From positions 2,838,501 to 2,902,500 of the forward strand of contig OW051470.1 in assembly GCA_932521025.1 (NCBI GenBank): 64,000 bases of DNA. The letters are read 5' to 3'. Below the pieces are notes generated by a model. The model saw nothing but the letters and a program-made list of their open reading frames with translations, had not been told where the DNA came from and did no database searches. The translations under genes and the position numbers were made by a program. Origin of the DNA: Oscheius onirici (Eukaryota > Nematoda > Chromadorea > Rhabditida > Rhabditidae). Position 1 is the stretch's first letter. Every line of letters starts with the position of its first letter. Shown in pieces: positions 11,169 through 21,916 of this stretch.

Positions 11169-12171
11169 ATGGCTTCATCTTCATGGGAAGGTATGGTTTT
11201 TTTGAGTTTCAACAAAATGTTGCACGCCGCTGGTTCAGAATTGGTTTTTTTACCTTACTGGTGTTCAAACAGCTGTTTGCCCCCAATTTCTGTAAAGCCC
11301 CTAGATCTGCAAATTCTTAACTGCCCAATTTTCAGATTTGAGACGTCGAGCTCGCACGACAGAGAACAATATCGATGTGAAGCTGGTCTCATTGAACAAG
11401 CTCAACTCGCATACAAGTTTGTTTACGGCGGAGGAAGTGAGTCATTGGACAATTTTCAGCGAGATTAGATCTTGAGGAAAAAACAGCCTCAGCCCGACAG
11501 GCCATGTTCGACTCGCTCACACAGGAAATCGACGCTCTCATTACCAAGCTCAGTATTATCAACGACGAGGTGAGATCTGTTATATTTTGTTTTGTAGCTC
11601 CTCAAGCTTAGATGTGCGAACTGCTGGCAGCGCCATCATCTTCCGGATGGTCTCAAAGCCCTGCCGTGCAACACACGCTCAGACGACATCAGGAAATTCT
11701 TCGTGATTACAGAACCGAATTTCGTCGAGCTAGAGAAAATGTCCAACAACAGCTGCAGAGGTTCGTGTTTACTTTTTTCACGATGAACAATCTTTCAGAG
11801 AAATTCTTCTGGCAGATAGTGAGCCGTCCTGTCTTAATAATCGCGTAAAAGGGTCCGACATGTACCTGAAAGAAAGTGACCATATCGGAAGTTGTGATCG
11901 CCTTTTGGACGAGCAAATCGGCATTGCCATGTCGACCAAGGAGAATCTCAGCCGACAGAGCATGGGTCTTCGTGGCATAACGAGAAAAATGCAGTCCATA
12001 ACGCGTAAGTCTCATTTTTTGGTATGTTCAGTCTTGAAAATTGCAGAGAAATATCCGATGGTGAACAACATAATGCAGAAGATACAGCGCAAGAAGCAGA
12101 AGGATACGATCATCCTTGGTCTCGTCATATCCGGATGTCTCATGTTCACCTTCATCTACCTTTTCCATTAA
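11169..12171 (+). CDS. gos-28: Golgi SNARE GOS28 / GOSR1, 230 aa
   Basis: Six exons: 11169-11190, 11336-11416, 11460-11569, 11612-11760, 11799-12004 and 12047-12171. The N-terminus MASSSWEDLRRRAR matches the conserved start of GOS28. The SNARE region runs LLDEQIGIAMSTKENL followed by SRQSMGLRG, where the glutamine is the expected zero-layer residue of a Qb-SNARE. A basic KKQKD stretch is followed by one C-terminal membrane anchor (IILGLVISGCLMFTFIYLF). The protein should act in ER-Golgi and intra-Golgi vesicle fusion. Intron 2 is only 43 bases and uses a GTTTGT donor; a better-looking GTGAGT nearby would give a 23-base intron and a frame break. Confidence 0.92.
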
Positions 12172-13244
12172 GTTCTTTTTCGACGATTGTTTCATTGCCA
12201 ACTTATGGGTTTACGGTGAAAGAGCAGCCTCGATTGTGTGGTATTTTCTTGTGATACGAGCAGAAACATGTGTAATATTGCCCTCCCCCAGTCTGTACTA
12301 ACCGTGCCGAAGTTGTAACAAGTCCCCCTTTCCATTACGCAGATAAATATATTCAGTTTTTGCCATCTTTCAGTTTTTTCGCAATAGTATTTGCAATCTA
12401 GATCCTGGCTACCTAAAACGGAATTTTCTGGGTGCTTTGCGTATAGATCGCGATTCAATTCGCGTATGTTACGTTGAAATACCTTTACGTACGTTATACA
12501 CAACGGTATTTAGAATTGATTTTCTCTCAAATTTCCTACCATTCGACGCTCATGCATTGAAGTTTTCGCCGTTTCAGCTCATTGGCCCCAGCGACTTAGC
12601 AGTCGTTTTTCTTATTTTTTACCCCTAAACAGCTGGTTTGCTATGCGCCAGCTGCTCAGAAAAGTGCTATCAAAGTCCAGTTCCGCTATCTATAGCGCGG
12701 TAGATTGGCAGTCTCGTGACTGACTGGCAAACCGCCAATTGCCCTCGGCTTTGCCCGTACTTTTTCCCACCCCGTTTGTTCGAGTACAATGCTCCATCTG
12801 TCCTCTTTTTACTTATCGCTTCAGCTTTTCAGTGTACTTTATGCAAAAATTGCAAATGCGTAACTGTTTGACACATCGCTTCGCTTGATCGCGTTCATTT
12901 TCTCACGTTTTACCAATGCGGTCATTTAGATCTGATTATGTAGACAGCGTAACTTGTTCACGGGTTGTTAATCAAATGGTTATGTAGAAATTAGCCTAGC
13001 AGTATCTGATTAGCCTTTTTTCGGTGCACCCACATGTTGTTTGTAAGAAAAATACGCGTCTTTGTCAGATGACCACCGATGTGTTTACAGTTGCATTTCT
13101 CGCACCCGTTTCCTCATCAAAAAGCTAGAGCTTGATTTCAACATTTTGCATCTTCTTCTACCAACTGCTATAAAATCAGTCTTTAGACACATGTTGTCAT
13201 TCTTTTTATTCCCAACCAAGTCTTACATCTTTTTTCAGATAACA
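12172..13244. other. Intergenic, no supported gene
   Basis: About 1.07 kb of AT-rich sequence with isolated short frames only. Probably the 3' UTR of GOS28 and the upstream region of the N4BP2-like gene. Confidence 0.45.
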
Positions 13245-16200
13245 ATGAAACACAGTCAATGTTATGAAGCCTACACCTCATTGGGAAACGTCAAGAAATG
13301 CATCAAGGAAGGCCACCACGTGCTGGTCCTGATGCGAGGCGTTTCGGGCAGTGGCAAGAGCCATTTGGCAAAGTTTGTCTTTTGTTATTTCCCATAAAGC
13401 AATCTTTTTCAGCGAGCTCCGCTCGGTTAGGGATGATGGGCTTGTATTGAGCACGGATAACTATTTTATGGTCGCTGGCGAGTACAAGTTCAATCGGGGA
13501 ATGTTGGATGAATATCACAAGAAGACGCAAGCAGCTGGTTAGTTTGATCTTTCGAAAGTTTTTTAAATTTTCGGTTTCCAGCGAAGAAGGCAATCTATGA
13601 CGATGAGAAGCTCGTGATCATCGATAACACCAACATTCAATGGCAGCACATGAGATCCTACGCGATTCATGTAAGATATGCTTGTTTTTTTTTAAATTTA
13701 AAAACTGGTTTTTAGGCTGTGGCCAAGGGCTTTGAAATTTACGTTGTTGAACCGAACAACGAGTGGAGCCGAAAGGCTGGTCAATGCGCAGCGTATGTCT
13801 CATTATGGTCTAACCCTTAAAATTTAGGCGCAATATTCACGGGGTGGATAAGGAGCAGATCAAGCACTCCCTAGATCAGTTGGACAAGGAGCAGAATCCG
13901 CGGCTTCAAGATCTTGTTCCTAAAGGTTATAGCATCGTGTGAGTTCTGTTGTGTTCAGCTCTTTATTGAACTAGTTCAGATTGAATCCTGTAATGGACTT
14001 GGACCACGATGAGCCGATGTATACGTCGACTCCGATGAAGCCAGTGCTTTCTCTCGGACCTCCTCCGGGTTTGCCGGCCTTCTCTTTGGCGCATAATCCG
14101 AATCCGGTCACGAAGAAAGTCGAGATGAGGTCTATGGAGACTCATGCGACGGAGGTCATCGGTAAGTTCTAGTTCTTTCCAAATTTTATATAAGTCCGAA
14201 ACAATCCCTTAGCACGTGAATTTGAATTCTCCGAATTTGTCTGACATTGGTTTAATATGATCGTTTATGCGTCTATTTTCAGTGGCCCTTTCTCTGAATG
14301 GTCTACCGGACATGTTCGACGATGTGACAGAAGGCGACATCTTCGAACATGAGCGGCTTGTTGCCACCCCGGAAACGAAGGATCGACGGACACAGGCTCC
14401 GTCCGATATTAGGTTTGATCTTTTTTTCTCTTAGAAAAACGCTTGTCTTCAGAAAAGACAAACAGTCGGAAATTGGCGACGATCTTGATCTTCTGGTCAG
14501 CATATATCCGAGTGAAGACATGGCCACGCTGCAGCATAATTACGAAAAGTACGGACTGTCGACAACGATTCAGTTTAACCTGGACTGCGGAATTATGCCG
14601 GATTTTACTACTGATGTCGTAAAGGTCAGTCACATTCTAACTAGAAATAATATTCTTTTTTTTCAGGGTGCTTTTGATCCTGAGATTGCCAAGGCTCTCA
14701 CGTCGGGATCGTTCGAGCCAGAGGCCAGAATCGACAATTCGGACGCGAACACGTCAAGTACGGACTCGGATTATCAGAGTGGGACATCGGGCGACAGGAT
14801 TCATCGTGTAGATCTTGGAGCCGGTTTTGTCAGTCAGCTAGAAGATATATTTGGTAAGTTTTACTATTTTTGACCTTCAAATTGGGAGCTTCTAGTATTG
14901 CTACATGTCATCTTTTTTTCAGGAGCAGCTTCTAAAAGCAGTTCGTCATCCACGATTATTCTTTCGGAGACAATTCTTCGCGATATCTTCGATGCCGTCA
15001 ATTGTCAGCGTAGTAAGTTTTTATCAAGTCAACTTATTGAAAAACACTCAAACTAGCTTGTTTTGGCAACTTCATAACTAACTTTTATCAATTTTGCAAC
15101 GTTTTGTGTTTCTAAAAGCATCGCTCTCCTGCAATGGAATATTGGCCTCCATTTACAGGCATCGATTCGACCGAAGGTACCGAAAATGACGCCTTGATTG
15201 CCCAACAGTTGCAAGAAGAAGAGAACGCATCGGGAAGCTATCAACCGGCAGCATCTGATGAACTGTCGGGAGCGCAGCATCTTCAATTCGCAGATCTCAA
15301 AAAGGAGTTTCCCGGCATCGCTGAGAAGGAGCTGAGAGACTTTTTCAAACAGTGCGGGTATGTCGTTTAATTTGAACGCTTTCTGATATTTATTTCCAGA
15401 AATAGCGCATCTCAAACTCGGGACTTATTGTACGGTCATGAAGGAAAGCCGAAGTCGAATAGTTCCATCGTATACGCACCACAGCCTCGGTTTAGCTACT
15501 CTTTGCCTCTTCCAAATACACCTGGAAGGAAGGCGAGAGGGCATGGGTCGACTAGTCCGGTGGCTCCTTCTCGAAGGGTACTTTACTTTACCTTTCCTTC
15601 TAAGTGTGTTTAGAATAACACCAGTGGACATTTTGCTGAACCTCACAGACTGGCCAAGATTCTCATCGAAAAAGCGAATGTGATCAAGACGAAAAAGGAC
15701 GAGCTGCTGAAGGAGGCACACATGCAGTCGTCTAATGGCAAGACGTACAAAAATGCGACGGCGGACGAGCGGCGAAGAAAAGTCAGTTAATTTAGTTTGT
15801 TCGTAAATACCGTACTTTATGTATGGTTATAACTCTTCTTTTTTTAAACACACGAGGTTTCTAATTGTGGTTTCACTTAGCTCACGTAATTTTTCAGGCC
15901 AGAGAGTATGACAAGCAGGAGAAGGCGCTGCGTGCCGAGGCAGATGCTATTCTATACGAGGCAAATGCTCGAAGCAGAAATTTCCTCGATCTACACTTCT
16001 TCACCTACTCGGCGGCATCGAATCTTGTGAAGGAGCGTCTTGGGCAGTTAGACCGTGAGTTTCTTCTCATTCCTTTTCGTACTTTCTGCTGCAGGCCCCG
16101 AAAATGCTCGACGTGGTCCGTCGAACATGAAACTGACTATTGTGACCGGACACGGACAATCGACGGGCGGAACAGGAGTCGTCCACAAGCAGGTCGAAAA

Positions 16201-16309
16201 CTACATCAAGTCTCGGAATTACACCTTCTGCCATGAGAATCAAGGTACATTCAATTTGTATTCCTGTACATTTTTATTTTTAGGATGCATCGTAGTCACC
16301 TGCAAGTAG
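13245..16309 (+). CDS. N4BP2-like protein: P-loop kinase, CUE-like segments, DUF1771 and Smr domain, 722 aa
   Basis: Sixteen exons join in frame from the ATG at 13245 (five bases after TTTTTTCAG) to the TAG at 16307. Residues 25-180 form an AAA_33/polynucleotide-kinase-like domain with Walker A GVSGSGKS and the DIDNTN-type strand LVIIDNTNIQ. Residues about 285-325 (DDLDLLVSIYPSEDMATL) and 470-510 (FADLKKEFPGIAEKELRDFF) look like ubiquitin-binding CUE folds. Residues 570-640 are a charged helical DUF1771 region, leading to LDLH and the Smr hallmark TGHGQSTGG near residue 685. N4BP2 proteins combine these domains; Smr domains cut or bind nucleic acids and family members act in co-translational mRNA quality control. 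The exon phases all agree, which supports the model. Confidence 0.9.
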
Positions 16310-17965
16310 GACCTCATTCTATCCGTCATTTTAGTAACCCTTTTACTCACCCTTTCTCCCCTTCAAATGTACTGTATCACACCTACGTCTTGTTGTCGGG
16401 GCCTTTTGTCTTGTTTTTGAGCGTAGTAGCGAATAGCGCGGGTTTTCGTTTTGTGGGTGTGGTACATGGCGGCGCGGGACGCACGCATGTTTGAGTCTTT
16501 TGTAACTAAAAAGCAGGTAAGTCCGTAGGACGAGAGCCCTGCGCAAAATTATTTTTGTAGGTTTTAGCTATTCGCTACGCTACAGTTTGGGAATCAAACT
16601 TTTAACACGCAGGTGTGATGCATTTTCCCTTACTAATAATTTACCCCCCCCCCCCCCGTTTTAGAACTCAGATGGTAGAATAGTAGGCCAGAGACGAGTG
16701 TTTGTACATATCAGGCTAATGTTGCTGTATAGTCACTTTATCCGGGTATTCTTTGTTGAGATGCCATACCTCTTCCACCTTTACCCTTACCCGTGCGAAT
16801 CTCACTTATTCTGTATTTGTACCCGGACGGTCTCACCCTATTTTACGTGCTTTTTTAAATGAATCTCATCATTTGTGACAAAATATGAATACATTCTGCG
16901 AAAGAAGACTACTTTGCGCGTTTTCAGCGTGTCCACAGGACAAGCTGTTCAGCTGTTCGTACAAGGTGATTCGAACCTCGCAGGAAATGCAAAGTACACA
17001 GTGACCCTATCTACCGATAGGAGGTCGAATTTATACATCGATGGGAAACGTTCGAATAGAAGAGATACAAAAACTCGAAAGAAGAGAAAAAGCAGAAACG
17101 TAAACTAAATAAAGGGAAAAATAGGGACGAAACGGGGAGAAAAGAGATTATACCAAGGAATCAACGGCAATGCGCAATCAGGCTAACTGCCAGAAGCGAT
17201 TAGAAGAAATGTGAACAGAACAATGTGAGGGATTTTCCGCCTGTAGCTGTTGAAAAAAAAAAGTGAAATCATTGACTACGGATCGCAGAGCTCTTCAACA
17301 CGTCTGCTACAGCGGGCCCATCTCGTCTTCTTTCTATCCCTTCCAGTTCTTCTACAATGTACAGCTGAAACAACTTGTCGTGATCCTCCTTCATCTTCTT
17401 TGACCAGCCTGACCGAAGACGGGTTGGACTCTCGGCTCTTCTTCACTACGAAGCGAACACAGCGGGCAAAGACGGTACGGCGTTTACGACCACATAACAG
17501 ACGGCTTCCAGCATCCAGTCGTTGTCGTAGGCCCAGCAATCTTCCAACAGGAGACGCCGTCTTTCGGTGCTCTGAAACTTAAACGAAGGCAAAAACACAT
17601 ATGACGAAAGTGTTTGTATCTCCTGCAAAGCATAACTGCTGGTAATTTTGCACGCAAAGGTTGGGAGCACTGTCAGTTTTCCCTCGTGGCCCGAGGGTTT
17701 CCAAGAATTACTCCATACACCGCTATGGATTCAAGGAGTGCCTTACGGAACCAAGAAAACCGAGCATGACGTACCATCTTTTCCAGAGCAGAATTACGAC
17801 TCCCTGCTGACAAGTCTCAACTTGTCAAAACTCGACAAGTCAAAAGTTTCGGCGCCAAGATTAACTTTTTTCTCATTTCGATTCTGGCATTTCAACCACA
17901 AGAAAACAATAGCAATCAGAATGAAATTCATTATCTCCATACAATTAGGACAGTTAGTGATCTTG
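16310..17965. other. Intergenic, no firm gene
   Basis: Holds a pure C-run near 16646-16658. Minus-strand frames at 17250-17640 and a plus-strand frame at 17648-18010 read for some distance, but neither gave a consistent exon chain or a recognisable product. Confidence 0.4.
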
Positions 17966-18278
17966 TTACATGTGCTGCTCGCTCCATTCGTTGAGGCAGT
18001 TGAAGGCTGATCTGGCGTGGTTCGACGTGACTCCGGCAGTTTCTTTGACCCACTCGATAAACATCTCTTCGTCCTTTTTTAGCAGCAGGTATTGGCCGAA
18101 GAGGACGTATGCCTAAAGTTGGAATTGTCAATAAAACAAGTAAAGGGTTATATACCTTGTCAAATCCGCTCTCGCTTAGCTTATTTCCGTAGGTGGGACC
18201 AATTCCGGCAATGGCCGTCACTTCTTTATCGCCCATGGGCTCACCGATAAATTCGCGGTGCTTTAAACTGGTGGACAT
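17966..18278 (-). CDS. baf-1: Barrier-to-autointegration factor (BAF), 89 aa
   Basis: Two exons, 18278-18156 and 18112-17966, with a 43-base intron. The product is the normal 89 residues and aligns along its length with [21 protein letters not shown] at the start, the helix-hairpin-helix [13 protein letters not shown], the [21 protein letters not shown] core and the C-terminal [13 protein letters not shown] is a dimeric DNA-bridging protein that binds LEM-domain proteins and lamin and shapes the nuclear envelope after mitosis. Confidence 0.95.
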
Positions 18279-18760
18279 TTCTGGAATGACTTCTTTGGAA
18301 TTTTGGAAAAACGACGAAGCGAAATGTGAGAGAAATGACGTGTAAAGGGTCTGGCAGTTTCAAAAGAAAGTTCTCACATGAAAAGTGAAATCTAAATTAT
18401 GTAGAGCTGTGTTGAAAAGGCAGTGACCGCATAAAATTTGCGGAACACAATTCTAGTGGGTTATTTAGCTGATTTCTGAGTTTCTCTTTTTTTGGTGGCA
18501 TAGTAGAATAGAAATTGTCTCGAAATACTACCGGAAAGCATTGCCGAAAGGAGAAGCAGAAACGAGTCAAAAACAAACCAAGACAAGCACGCATTTCAAT
18601 TTTTTGCGCCATCTCGGTCGCGAAACGAAATACGCCGGTACAGTATTCCACCACCGCCAAATTCGGCGTATTTTTGGTTGAAAGTTTTATTTTTCATATT
18701 TTCCTCTTTCACTGCTAGCTTTTTTCCTGATGATCAATGTCCATGTTCCGTGTTTAGAGG

Positions 18761-20024
18761 ATGTCCGTTGCTTGGGTGTCTTCGTATCCGGAGCAGAGAC
18801 GTCGCGCCGTTTCGTTTGCCACAGTTTTGGAGCCAAAGAAGTGGCTCTACGCTGTCAAGAAGCTCGCCTACAATAGAGCTGTCGATGACATTGACATCTA
18901 CCGCAGCAGTCGCACGGGAATTACATGGTAATGTTCTTTTCCTTTTTGAAAGCCTTGAATTTAGTTACGAAATTACGTCGTTCATTAGCTACAATCTAGA
19001 AGAGACCGAGCATCAAACGTTGAGAAGATTGTTTGGTGAGCCGTTCCTTAAGGAGAACTTATCGTACAGTAATAAAGCAAACATGGGACGATACTTCAAG
19101 AACTTCATTCGAATGTAAGCTTTTTTTGTTTTGCAAACGGCATAACGCCAATTTTCAGCCAAAGGAGTGCTCGAAACGCTACCAAAGATGATCCTATCAG
19201 CGAAGACGATTTCTATGTTATATACGACACTATCGATCAGAACATTATCATAAATACTGCCAGTCATACTGCTTGTCATAAAGATTTCATGGTACGTTCT
19301 ATTGTTGTCTCTAAACTTCGTTTAGGCTGTTCCCAACATAAATCTAGAAGAGCTGGTTGAAAGCGTCGACTCGTGTAGAATTTTCAACGAACTAGGAAAG
19401 AAACACTATCTGGAAGGTGGCAGCTGGCTGTGTATGCCGAGATATGCCAACGATTTAGATGTATGTTTTGCCCTATCCTGTGTTTGTATTTGAGAAGCGT
19501 CTAGATGATTTCATGGGGCTCAGATCATTTCTTAAAATTGAGTCATAATTTTCAGCATGCTATCACGAAATGTCGTCGATTCTATACGCATATTGTTGAA
19601 GAATTTATAACTGGATGTCTAAGAGAGGACTACATCACCAGAATATCTTACAGCAGCGTGAAAACGCTTGTCAAAGTATCCAACAATGTAGGCTTTTTTA
19701 TTGGTTCATATAAACAAAGTTATTTAGAAAACTGTCTATTTCGACTACCGAGAGAGCCATCCAGAAAGAGGACCTTTCCACAATGAAGAACGAATTTTCC
19801 GAGCTGATCGCGAAGTTCGCACCGTCTTCCTAAAACTTTGTCATATGAAGCTGAGTGCCTCGTTACGATACAAGCCAGAGGTCTTTACGTAAGTTCTTCT
19901 TTTCATTGTGGGAAAACGTTGAATTTTCAGAGCATGCAAGTTGAATACAAGAAATACAACTTCACGTCTCTCTCTGTACAGTGACATTTATCACGACAGA
20001 AAAATGGCTATTGCTTCTGAATAA
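18761..20024 (+). CDS. Uncharacterised intracellular protein, 323 aa
   Basis: Seven exons join in frame, the first 18761-18927 after a TGTTTAG acceptor. All later junctions use GT donors and TTTCAG/TTTAG acceptors with agreeing phases. The product has no signal peptide or membrane helix. It is rich in Asp/Glu/Arg/Tyr, with segments such as YVIYDTIDQNIIINTASH, SWLCMPRYANDL and VYFDYRESHPERGPFHNEER. I do not recognise the family and no catalytic motif stands out. The consistent exon structure argues for a real, probably nematode-restricted gene. Confidence 0.78.
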
Positions 20025-20758
20025 CTGATTTCTTTATTGTCTTCTACATTTTGCACTTGTTTAGTTTGTCCAAAAGTAAAGTATTTCTTTACCCATTCTC
20101 CATTTGTATCAGATTTGCTTCCTTTCAGTACTTTGACCTTCAAAGCCTTGCCCAAATTAATTGCTCGGCGGTGGTGGAGACACGCAGCTGTTCACTTTCC
20201 TAGACTTTTCTCATCTCTATCGGTTCTTTCGATAGCAGGTCCCATGATTGAATAATCGTCATCCTCTAGCCGATTAATCACGGCTGTGAGGCGATAGTTT
20301 ATAACATCGAGGTCACGCCCTCTTGCCTCGCCATCAAAAGAACGCGCCTCTCTGATGTCGTTATGGCTCTCTTTATCCTCTTTATTTCTTGAGTAATTGG
20401 GGTAAATTAAGCCGTTATTGATTTTCGAATATGATAGTCTTCCGTTATATACGCTCTTTTATTTGTATTTGTAAATAGACTGAACGTAGATATCCCGTCG
20501 TTTTTACACTTTCCTCGATTTTTTTCTGACCAAAAACCTTTCTATACCGACGAAAGTAAAAGCATTGATCAATGTGGTCAGCCATGAACGCGCACCCTTT
20601 TCCGTTTGTCCATCTTCTCACAATACTCGCTGTAACTTGCCGTTGTTCCCTCGTCTGACCGTTTACATGATTCATACTCTCGTTTCAATACTTTTCCAAT
20701 GTTTCCAACACTCCTATAATCTTGTTTTTCAGGTACCTGTTCCTCGGCCGACCCGAGA
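20025..20758. other. Intergenic, no gene seen
   Basis: AT-rich spacer between two plus-strand genes. A TTTTTCAG acceptor near 20730 probably marks the 5' end of the next gene. Confidence 0.45.
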
Positions 20759-21660
20759 ATGAATCGCCTCTTGTTGACACTGCTTTTGTTTACTTCGGGT
20801 TAGTTCTCATCTTTTATTTTTTTTCTGTAAAATGACGACTAAATGAATTAGCCGTTGGCCGTGATGATGAATCAGCTGGCAAACGATAAACCGGCAAACG
20901 GGAGGATTTGAACGTTGTTCAAGTCGATAAATTTCAGTCTATGCATCTTCGATTCCGACACGTACCTGCCTCGACGACTGTCTCTGCGAGCAAGACGAGA
21001 GCAATCCTCTGATCCGCTGTGAGAATGGCGACCGCCGAACGATTCTTCTTCCTTCCCAGCCACTGCCCGGATACGAAATCATTGGTAGGAGACTTTTGTT
21101 CAAGTTTTATTCGTTTTTTAGCGATTCCGTGCAACGACGTCCACTATCTGCCCTCAGCTGAACTTCTCCTGGCCGCCTTCCCCGATCTGAAGGCCATTGA
21201 CGTGGAGGGAAATCCGAATCTCGACTGTTCGCTGCTCGATTCACTTAAGGAACACGTCGTCGTCAGTAAGTGGTTTTACTTCATTCATTTTTTATTCGAG
21301 CTGATCTTTAAAAACGTCAATTTTTTGAGTTAAAATGATTCAGTGCTTGATCACACTTGACATACTTCTCAAACTGTCCAAATTTCAGACAGCGACTGCG
21401 GCAAGTCCGCCGATCAGACGTTCAAGTGTATCTCTGTCAACGACACTGTTAGTTTCTTCCTCCTCTTGTCATTAAATCATCTGATTCAGGAATGTGACTG
21501 GAAGTGCCGCACCCTGGAGAAGATCAAGCAGTTGTGGAAGAAGTTCAAGGAGAGCTTCCGGAAGACGGTCAAGGACTTGGAGCTGGAGGACAAGATGCAA
21601 GACGTCCAGGACTGGTTCCACAGCGCCTTCAACAAGATCAAGTCGGCCGTCAACAACTAA
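20759..21660 (+). CDS. Secreted protein with LRR-like N-region and cationic amphipathic C-terminus, 186 aa
   Basis: Five exons starting 20759-20798 and ending in the exon with stop at 21660. Residues 1-17 (MNRLLLTLLLFTSVYAS) are a clear signal peptide. Residues 24-45 hold CLDDCLCEQDESNPLIRC, then a leucine-rich-repeat-like stretch (AELLLAAFPDLKAIDVEGN) closed by cysteines, like a capped small LRR. From residue 131 a last exon encodes ECDWKCRTLEKIKQLWKKFK and a long lysine-rich helix ending WFHSAFNKIKSAVNN. That helix is amphipathic and strongly cationic in its first half. Codons in this last exon are almost all C- or G-ending, suggesting high expression. Function is unknown; a lipid- or membrane-active or antimicrobial role is only a possibility. 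Confidence 0.8.
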
Positions 21661-21916
21661 GAGAGAAGGTTTTATATTCTCTTGATACCTGTACATTTTC
21701 TTGCCATCATTCTCTCACTTTGTAAGCTTCTCCATTGCTTTTGCTTGTAAAATGTATCATTTCAGAAAATTTATTAATTTGGACTAGATGGGAAGACATA
21801 CCAGTACCGGTAATGGGAGTTGGAATATAAGAGGTGAAAAATCTCAATTTTCGGGAACCCGTTGAAGAATACTGATCGTGGTCAAATATACTTTACAAAA
21901 ACCGGCAATTTGATGA

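Noticed and set aside
11438-11460. GTGAGT donor giving a 23-base intron in GOS28
   Set aside because: Too short for splicing and it breaks the frame; the GTTTGT donor 21 bases earlier gives a 43-base intron and the expected protein.
17250-17640. Minus-strand coding-like exons (e.g. LLLEDCWAYDNDWMLEAV and FQLYIVEELEGIERRRDG)
   Set aside because: Both read well but no donor/acceptor pair joins them in phase, and no start exon was found.
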